A stretch of DNA of 64,000 nt. Source: an uncultured Pseudomonadota bacterium. GTDB lineage: Bacteria; Myxococcota_A; UBA796; SXON01. A program made the position numbers and the translations under genes. Below are positions 57,625 through 64,000 of the stretch, in pieces; the first letter of the stretch is position 1; each line of letters starts with the position of its first letter. The stretch spans positions 59,994 to 123,993 of the forward strand of contig CAIMSU010000156.1 of assembly GCA_903844155.1 (NCBI GenBank). Direction: 5' to 3'. The notes beneath the pieces are model-generated. The model made no database searches, was not told the DNA's origin, and saw only the letters and a program-made list of their open reading frames with translations.

Positions 57625-59625
57625 ATGAACCCAGGCGAGACCGTGCCGACGACCGAGGACACTGGAGCCGCTCCGTTCGCGCCCGAGGCGTTCGGGAAGT
57701 ACTACCTCATTGATCGCATCGCGATGGGTGGGATGGCGGAGATCTTCAGGGCGAAGTCGTTCGGACACGGCGGGTTCGAAAACCTGGTCGTCATCAAGCG
57801 AATTCTCGCCCATCTGTCGGTCAACGACCAGTTCGTCCGCATGTTCATGGACGAGGCGAAAGTCTCCGCGGTGTTGCAGGCCGCGAACATCGTTCGGATC
57901 TACGACTTCGGGAAGATCCGCGAGAACTATTTCATTGCGATGGAGTGCGTCGAGGGCAAAGACGTCAAGCTCCTGCTCCGCAAGCTTGCCGAGCGCAGAA
58001 AACCCCTGCCGCGAGAATTCGCGGTGTACATCGCGATGGAAGCCGCGAAGGGACTCGACTACGCCCACAAGCGCACGGCCATCAACGGGCAACCGCTCAA
58101 CATCGTCCATCGGGATGTGAGCCCGTCCAACATCCTCGTCTCCTACACGGGTGAGGTCAAGGTCGCCGACTTCGGCATCGTCAAGGCGGCGAATTGCGCG
58201 GAAGACACGGGCGCGGGCATGCTGAAGGGCAAGTTTGAGTACATGTCGCCGGAGCAGGCGAACGGGGCTGACCTCGACCGTCGCTCGGACATCTTCGCGC
58301 TTGGCATCATCCTGCACGAAATGTTGACGGGTCGCCGGCTCTTCAAGACCGACTCCGAGATCAAGACGTTGGAACGCGTGAAGCGGGCGGACGTCGACCC
58401 ACCCAGCGCCACGAACCCGACCGTGCCGGCGCGGCTCGACGAGATCGTCAGCAAGGCGCTCGATCGTGAGCCGGACCGTCGCTACCAGGACGCGCGGGAG
58501 CTTCACGCCGACCTGCTCGATTTTCTGTACCCCGCCTCGCCCGACCTCACCCAGCAGTCGCTGTCGCACTGGATGCGCGAGCTTTTTGCGGACGAGATGG
58601 AGACCGAGCGGTCGCGGACCGAGAGCGGGAGCGCCATCGCCCGGCAGATGCACGAGAGTCAGCCGGACACCGACCTCGAACCGGATTTTGATGGCGGGAC
58701 GCGCACGCCAACGCAGGCCGCGCCGCTGTTGCCGCCAAAACCGCAGAGCCGGCTGCCGATCGTGGTCGCGGTGAGCCTCATCGGCGTGCTGGCGCTCACG
58801 CTTGCGGGCGTGATCGGGTGGAACGCGATGCACCCCGGGCAGGTGCAGACGGTCACGGTGGCCACGGAGGTCAAGCCGACGACGGGCGGGATCTCGCTGA
58901 AGATCACGCCGGACAGCGCCTCGGTGTTGCTTGACGGGAAGCCCGCTGGGTCGGGCGCGACGGTCTCGCTCAAGGAGATCCCGCCGGGAGACCACGTGGT
59001 GAGCGTCGCAGCGCCCGGCTTCGTCACCCACGAGGAGAAAGTGACGGTCGAGGCGGGGGATCGCGTTCGCCTGCAGATCAACCTCGACGCCGAGCACGTG
59101 AACGTCCCCACGCCGCCCTCACAGAACAACCAGGTCCACACCGGGAATACGCCGCCGCCGCAGAACGTCCAGGCGCCGCCGACCGTCAAGGCCGTTGCCC
59201 AGTTCACCTCGTCGCCCTCCGGTGCCGACGTGTTCGTGGATGGCCGTTTAGTAGGCAAGACGCCGGTTTCCTGGGATGGTGGGTCGCCCGGAAACCGCTA
59301 TGGCGTCGAGTACCGTCTCGCTGGCTACGACTCCGCGAAATTCAACGCCTCGTTGCCTGACAGCGGCGGAAATACCCCTTTTGACCGCAACTTGTCCGAG
59401 AAGGCCCAGGGCACGGGCAAGGTGAACATCAACGTGTCGGGAAACCAGTGGGGCGACATCTACATCGACGGCAACAAGGTTGGGACAACGCCGAAGTTTG
59501 GCTACGAGCTGCCCGCAGGTCGTTACTCCGTCCGGATCCTGAACAAGGAGTCGGGTCTCGACCAGACCAAGGCGGTCGTGATCTCCGCGGGACAGACGCA
59601 GACGCTCGCGTTCGACGGGAAGTGA
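57625..59625 (+). CDS. Ser/Thr protein kinase with PEGA repeats
   Basis: 666 residues from ATG 57625 (the track start 57535 lies inside the lipoprotein gene). A Hanks-type kinase domain covers about 24-290: IDRIAMGGMAEIFRA (Gly loop), VVIKRIL (Lys), IVHRDVSPSNILV (catalytic loop), VADFGIVKA and MSPEQANGADL. A juxtamembrane acidic stretch, one membrane helix (LPIVVAVSLIGVLALTLAGVIG) and three extracytoplasmic PEGA domains follow (SVLLDGKPAGSGA, ADVFVDGRLVGKTP, GDIYIDGNKVGTTP). It is an active-looking transmembrane kinase; the HRDVSPSN loop is common in myxobacteria. It sits between two radical SAM genes. Confidence 0.95.
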   Translation: MNPGETVPTTEDTGAAPFAPEAFGKYYLIDRIAMGGMAEIFRAKSFGHGGFENLVVIKRILAHLSVNDQFVRMFMDEAKVSAVLQAANIVRIYDFGKIRENYFIAMECVEGKDVKLLLRKLAERRKPLPREFAVYIAMEAAKGLDYAHKRTAINGQPLNIVHRDVSPSNILVSYTGEVKVADFGIVKAANCAEDTGAGMLKGKFEYMSPEQANGADLDRRSDIFALGIILHEMLTGRRLFKTDSEIKTLERVKRADVDPPSATNPTVPARLDEIVSKALDREPDRRYQDARELHADLLDFLYPASPDLTQQSLSHWMRELFADEMETERSRTESGSAIARQMHESQPDTDLEPDFDGGTRTPTQAAPLLPPKPQSRLPIVVAVSLIGVLALTLAGVIGWNAMHPGQVQTVTVATEVKPTTGGISLKITPDSASVLLDGKPAGSGATVSLKEIPPGDHVVSVAAPGFVTHEEKVTVEAGDRVRLQINLDAEHVNVPTPPSQNNQVHTGNTPPPQNVQAPPTVKAVAQFTSSPSGADVFVDGRLVGKTPVSWDGGSPGNRYGVEYRLAGYDSAKFNASLPDSGGNTPFDRNLSEKAQGTGKVNINVSGNQWGDIYIDGNKVGTTPKFGYELPAGRYSVRILNKESGLDQTKAVVISAGQTQTLAFDGK

Positions 59626-59658
59626 CGCCCGCTGGGCCCCTGATGGCTTGGGGTAGCG

Positions 59659-61278
59659 TTGCGACCGCTCCCTGACCTGCGACGGGACGCGCTGCAGTAC
59701 GCGAGTCGCATGGCCAATCGCGGCTGGGCGCCGCCGGACTGGCTTACAGTGAACGTGACCCTGCGGTGCAACCTCGCGTGCGTGATGTGCACGACCTGCT
59801 ACGACTCCCCGGAGCTCACGCGCGAGGAGCTGTATGGGTTGATCGATCAGGCCAGCGCCTGGGGCGTGAGGGTCTTCAATCCGCTCGGCGGTGAGCCGTT
59901 CATCCGGAAGGACCTCGAAGATGTCCTCGCCCATGCGGTGGCGCGGCGCATGTTCGTCACGCTCACTTCCAACGGTACGCTCATCACCCGGGCGCGGGCC
60001 GACCGTGTCGCCCAGTTGCCGCCGGAACAGCTCCACATCAACGTGTCCGTAGACGGGCTGCGAACCACGCATGACGGGGTGAGGGGAGTCGGTAACTTCA
60101 ACCGGATGATCGAGGGCTATCGGCACCTTCGCGCGGCGGACGTCGCCGCCCGACAGCCCCGACGCACCATCGTGGCCAACGTGATCCTGCACCGGCTGAA
60201 CATGCCGGAGATGAAGGAGCTTCTTGGCTTTCTCGCCGACGAGGGCTTCTCCGGCGTCCAGATCCTCAACCTGTTCCGCAGCGAGAAGGATGAGACGGTC
60301 GGCGGCATGTGGTTCCAGCCCGCGGACCTGCCGGCGCTCACCGAGCTCGTCGCCTGGATCGCGGATCAGTCACCGATCCGCCTGCGCACGCCGAGGGCCG
60401 ACCTGCTGCGGATTCCGCGGTATTACGCGGAGGGCCTGACGCCGCTGGAAGCGCCGTGCTGGGCCGGCTGGAAGGAGCTGTACGTGAATGCGGACGGTAC
60501 CGCCATCATGTGCGATGGGAAGCTCGATTTTCTCGCCGGGTCGTTTGGCAGCGTGCGCGAGCACACGTTGCGGGAGCTGTGGGCTTCGCCAGCGATCGCG
60601 CAACGGCGCGCGGTGGTCAAAACGTGCACCACGCCTTGCTTGCAGAACTGCTACCTGCGGCGGGAGGCCGACAGCGCACGGGTGATCGGGAGCGGCGTCG
60701 TTGAGCACGTGGAGCGGGCGATGCGAGCGCGCTTTCCCAGACGTCCCGTGGTCCGCACCGAGGTCCTCGCGTTGGAGCTCTGCGATGTCCCCGTCGACGC
60801 CGCCGATCGGCGCTTTCGATCGGTCGGACCAACCATCGCTCCGGAGGTGCTCCTAGCGGCCACGCTCGACGAGGAGGCCTGGGAGGACCTGCGTGATCGC
60901 GGGATCCTGTGCTTTGATCGCGGGTTCATGGGCGTTGGCGTCGTCCGGGGGTTCCTGGATGAGCTGCGGGCGTTCGGGCATGGCCTCGGGACGCTGGTGC
61001 TTGGGGGGCGCGGCGACCCTTTCCTGCATCCCGAGCTTTCGGCTGTGTTTGAGGCGCTGCGCGCCGCGGTTGAGGAAGGGCTCGTCCGCGAGGTCGTCGT
61101 CATGTCGGGCCTGCCGCGCAAAGTCCCGGCGTTCGTGCGGCAGATCGAGGCGCCGGCCTGCCGCTGGGTGTCGTGGGATGGGTGGGTGGGGATGGGCGAC
61201 GACCCCGGGCTGCAGCGTCCGGTGGGGGACGCGCTGAAGGAGGGGTTGCTCACGGTGTTGCCGCGGACGAAGGGCTGA
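59659..61278 (+). CDS. Radical SAM/SPASM protein with extra C-terminal domain
   Basis: Up to 539 residues (TTG 59659, or ATG 59710). The cluster motif is LRCNLACVMCTTCYD, and NPLGGEPFIRKDL is the beta-2 GGE region. A SPASM-like tail covers about 270-345 (APCWAGWKELYVNADGTAI with MCDG, then CTTPCLQNCYLR). The last 150 residues resemble another radical SAM half-barrel: LGTLVLGGRGDPFLHPELSA matches the GGxEPxLHPxL strand, but there is no CxxxCxxC, so this half looks degenerate. It may serve as a scaffold or substrate-binding domain. An ABC exporter gene follows after 18 bases, so it could modify an exported peptide. Confidence 0.88.
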   Translation: MRPLPDLRRDALQYASRMANRGWAPPDWLTVNVTLRCNLACVMCTTCYDSPELTREELYGLIDQASAWGVRVFNPLGGEPFIRKDLEDVLAHAVARRMFVTLTSNGTLITRARADRVAQLPPEQLHINVSVDGLRTTHDGVRGVGNFNRMIEGYRHLRAADVAARQPRRTIVANVILHRLNMPEMKELLGFLADEGFSGVQILNLFRSEKDETVGGMWFQPADLPALTELVAWIADQSPIRLRTPRADLLRIPRYYAEGLTPLEAPCWAGWKELYVNADGTAIMCDGKLDFLAGSFGSVREHTLRELWASPAIAQRRAVVKTCTTPCLQNCYLRREADSARVIGSGVVEHVERAMRARFPRRPVVRTEVLALELCDVPVDAADRRFRSVGPTIAPEVLLAATLDEEAWEDLRDRGILCFDRGFMGVGVVRGFLDELRAFGHGLGTLVLGGRGDPFLHPELSAVFEALRAAVEEGLVREVVVMSGLPRKVPAFVRQIEAPACRWVSWDGWVGMGDDPGLQRPVGDALKEGLLTVLPRTKG

Positions 61279-61296
61279 GACGGGCTACACGGCGCC

Positions 61297-63015
61297 GTGC
61301 TCTGGCTCCTCCCGCTTTTTCGGCCCGCCAGGCGGGAGCTCGCGCTCGTTGAGGCGCTGCTGCTCCTCGGATCCGGCGCTTCGGTGGTCGCGTCCCTGGG
61401 CATGGGGTGGGCGATCGACGCGGCCTCCGGAGGCGGCGGGATCGGTTGGATCCTCGGGGGGGCGCTCGCGTACGCGGGGCTGGTCGTCGTCTCGGCTGGT
61501 CTGACGTGGGTCGCACGGACGCGGATTGAGCGCGTCTCCCAAACGGCGATGCTGGCGCTCAAGGAGCGGCTGTTCTCCCACCTCCTTCGCCACGACATCG
61601 CGCTGCACGACCGCATCGGCGCCGGCGCGTTGCTCGCGCGAGTCAGCGGCGACATCGAGGCCATGCGCCTCCTGTTCAGCGAGGTGATCCTGCAATTGCC
61701 CGGCGACATCGCGCTCGTCGCCGGGATGTTCGTGGTGTTGGGGGTGACGGCGCCGCACCTCGCCCTGATCGTGGCGTCCACGGTGCCGCTCTGGGTCGGG
61801 CTGGTGGCCTGGTACCGCTGGGTGTCGCCCGCAGCGTTTGCCGAAGTGCGGTCACAGTCGGCGACGCTCTCGGGGTGGATGGCGGAGAGCGTCGCGGCGA
61901 TCCCGCTGTTGCGGACGATGGATCGGCTGGACTTCGCGCGCGAGCACACCGCCGCGCTCGGGCGGGCGCGCTTCGGCGCGGATCTCCGGTACGGCCTGCA
62001 GAGCGTGTGGTTCTTCAACGGGCTCTTCGGCGTTCGGGCGGCGGTGCTCGGCGCGGTGGTCTGGGTGGGTGCGGAGGAGGTCGCCGAGAAGACGCTCACG
62101 GCCGGCGTGCTGCTCGTCGCCGTCGACTACGTTCGCAAGATGGTCGAGCCCTTCCTCCGGCTGCAGTTCCACATCACGACGCTCGAGCGCGCTCGGGTGG
62201 GCGCCGCGCGGGTGAAGGACCTGCTCGACACGGCGCGCGAGGTCGTCGATCCCACCGATCCCCTGCACTGGGACGGGATCATCGGGCCATTCACCCTTGC
62301 CGACGTGTCGTTCGCGTACGACAGCGGCCCGCCAGTTTTTGAGCACGTCAGCCTGACGATCGCGGCCGGGAAGCGGACCGCGTTCGTCGGACCGACGGGC
62401 GGCGGGAAGTCCACGCTCGTCCAGCTCCTCGCCCGGTTTCGGGACCCCTCCGCCGGCGTCGTCGCCATGGACGGCCGCGACTTGCGGCGCTTCGCCCTCG
62501 CCGACCTGCGCACCGACATCGGCCTCGTCACGCAGAGCGTGCAGCTCCTGCCAGGCACCGTGGCCGAGAACCTCGGGATCGACCCCCAGCACACGGGGAC
62601 GTTGCTTCGGGAGGTCGGCCTCGATCGGCGGCTCTCGGCGGCGACGCGCGTGGGGGCGGGCGGCGAGACGCTTTCGCGCGGAGAAGCCCAGCTTCTATGC
62701 GTTGCGCGGGCCCTGGCGCACGAGCCGGACGTGCTGTTGCTGGACGAGGCGACGAGCGCCATGGACCCGGACACGGAGGCGCGGGTGATGGCGCTGCTCG
62801 CCGCACGACCCGGCCGGACGGTCGTCGCCGTGGCCCATCGCCTCAAAACCGTCGCGGCTTTTGACCACATCATCGTCATCGACCATGGCGTCGTGGAGCA
62901 GGGCACGCACGCGGAGTTGCTCGCGGCGAAGGGGGTGTACGCGGGGCTCTGGGCGGCGCAGGCTGCACGAGAAGGGTTGCCTGCACGTGTGGGCGCCGGA
63001 AGGGAGGCGCGGTGA
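61297..63015 (+). CDS. ABC transporter, fused permease and ATPase
   Basis: 572 residues from GTG 61297. Six membrane helices occupy 1-290 in the exporter (MsbA/ABCB) arrangement. The ATPase shows Walker A FVGPTGGGKSTLVQ, the Q-loop LVTQSVQLLPGTV, the signature as LSRGEAQLLCVARAL (usual LSGGQ changed to LSRGE), Walker B DVLLLDEATSAMD and the switch His in VAVAHRL. It would act as a homodimer or with a partner; substrate unknown. It lies between the radical SAM gene and a DUF1499 lipoprotein and may be cotranscribed with both. Confidence 0.94.
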   Translation: MLWLLPLFRPARRELALVEALLLLGSGASVVASLGMGWAIDAASGGGGIGWILGGALAYAGLVVVSAGLTWVARTRIERVSQTAMLALKERLFSHLLRHDIALHDRIGAGALLARVSGDIEAMRLLFSEVILQLPGDIALVAGMFVVLGVTAPHLALIVASTVPLWVGLVAWYRWVSPAAFAEVRSQSATLSGWMAESVAAIPLLRTMDRLDFAREHTAALGRARFGADLRYGLQSVWFFNGLFGVRAAVLGAVVWVGAEEVAEKTLTAGVLLVAVDYVRKMVEPFLRLQFHITTLERARVGAARVKDLLDTAREVVDPTDPLHWDGIIGPFTLADVSFAYDSGPPVFEHVSLTIAAGKRTAFVGPTGGGKSTLVQLLARFRDPSAGVVAMDGRDLRRFALADLRTDIGLVTQSVQLLPGTVAENLGIDPQHTGTLLREVGLDRRLSAATRVGAGGETLSRGEAQLLCVARALAHEPDVLLLDEATSAMDPDTEARVMALLAARPGRTVVAVAHRLKTVAAFDHIIVIDHGVVEQGTHAELLAAKGVYAGLWAAQAAREGLPARVGAGREAR

Positions 63016-63512
63016 CGAAGTCGGGCAGGGTGCTGGGCCTCACGGCGGCGACGTGCCTGGCGATGTCATCCTGCGCGGACGCTCCGAAGGCGCTCCCGGG
63101 GCACCTTGCGCCGTGTCCGTCGTCCCCGAATTGCGTGAGCAGCGAGGCGCTTCCGACGGATGTGATGCACTACATCGAGCCGCTGAGCGCGCCGCCCGGC
63201 CACACGATGCCGAACGACGCGCTGGTGCGCCTGCGCGCGATCGTCGTCGCCATGCCCCGGTGCCAGGTCGCGGGCGGTGGTCCGAGCTCGCTCCGCCTGA
63301 CGTTCTCGTCGCGGCTCTTCGGGTTCACGGACGACGTGGAGCTCCGCGAGGACGCCGAGCAGCACGTGATCCAGGTCCGATCAGCATCCCGTCATGGCTG
63401 GGGCGACATGGGTGTGAACCGCGACCGGGTGGAGGCGATCCGCGTGAGCTGGCTGGCGCGCTTTGACGAGGGCACCTCGACCCCTTCCGCGACCGACGGC
63501 CCGTCGAGGTAG
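63012..63512 (+). CDS. DUF1499-family lipoprotein
   Basis: 166 residues from GTG 63012 (GTGA overlap with the ABC gene). A signal peptide ends at Cys21 (LAMSSC). The rest is typical of DUF1499: APCPSSPNCVSSEALPTD, HYIEPLSAPPG, FGFTDDVELRED and VRSASRHGWGDMGVNRDRVE. The function of this family is unknown; it is often encoded near membrane proteins. The short tail after residue 155 is Ser/Thr/Pro-rich. Confidence 0.88.
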   Translation: MTKSGRVLGLTAATCLAMSSCADAPKALPGHLAPCPSSPNCVSSEALPTDVMHYIEPLSAPPGHTMPNDALVRLRAIVVAMPRCQVAGGGPSSLRLTFSSRLFGFTDDVELREDAEQHVIQVRSASRHGWGDMGVNRDRVEAIRVSWLARFDEGTSTPSATDGPSR

Positions 63513-63534
63513 ATTGGGGAAACCTGGAGTCCCG

Positions 63535-64000
<466 letters not shown>

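Noticed and set aside
60651-62099. A 482-codon Ser/Arg-rich minus-strand frame
   Set aside because: Antisense to the radical SAM and ABC transporter genes, which have full motifs; the composition is typical of a frame shadow.

Overview
The window reads as chromosomal DNA of a high-GC, Gram-negative, social or complex-lifestyle bacterium, most likely a myxobacterium or close relative (Myxococcota). The grounds are about 70 percent GC, many lipoproteins with Asp/Thr/Ser-rich linkers after the lipobox, a Ser/Thr kinase with the HRDVSPSN loop and PEGA repeats, an EpsY/EpsZ/BY-kinase type exopolysaccharide set, and a MYXO-CTERM-like tail. This is inference; no rRNA or tRNA gene is visible to test it. 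Gene density is high, genes often overlap by 4 bases (ATGA/GTGA), and no stretch over 300 bases lacks a gene except 28763-29126, which holds an inverted repeat and a C-terminal gene fragment. Two genes at the window edges (complement 1-500 and 63535-64000) are absent from the ORF track because they run off the ends.

Layout. 1-8900: surface lipoproteins, an ECF sigma factor with a cupin anti-sigma factor, a CotH-like kinase lipoprotein, Xaa-Pro aminopeptidase and a HEAT lipoprotein. 8880-13442: tyrosine autokinase/Wzz, outer-membrane polysaccharide export protein and initiating glycosyl-phosphotransferase. 13499-16890: housekeeping run (FtsB-like, MtnP, TPR lipoprotein, RodZ-like, RecO). 16900-19951: lipoproteins and small membrane proteins. 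19958-22805: a radical-SAM-like protein without its cluster motif, an E2-type acyltransferase and an M24 peptidase. 22847-25856: RNase III, MnmA and a pentahaem cytochrome. 25861-28762: hydrolase, FG-GAP lipoprotein, an orphan trimeric microcompartment shell protein and an unknown gene.

29127-35758 is the outstanding region: a plus-strand cluster encoding a bacterial ubiquitin-like conjugation pathway. In order: two B-box-like zinc-finger membrane proteins, a ubiquitin-like protein, an E1/ThiF adenylating enzyme interrupted by an in-frame TAG, a JAMM (JAB) peptidase with membrane anchors, a multi-pass membrane FHA protein, a RING-like zinc-finger membrane protein (candidate E3), a small membrane protein, and an E2 (UBC) fused to a TPR-like tail. 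Nearly all of its non-enzymatic parts are membrane proteins, so the modification probably happens at the cytoplasmic face of the inner membrane. Its biological role cannot be read from the sequence.

35858-64000: two very large beta-propeller lipoproteins, a TonB/AgmX-like protein, a GT-C type glycosyltransferase, a Nudix hydrolase, the PBP1C/alpha-2-macroglobulin pair, a PPP phosphatase, a PQQ-like propeller protein, an acyl-CoA synthetase, two SPASM-type radical SAM proteins flanking a PEGA Ser/Thr kinase, an ABC exporter, a DUF1499 lipoprotein and the start of a formylglycine-generating-enzyme-like lipoprotein with a long GACACC repeat.
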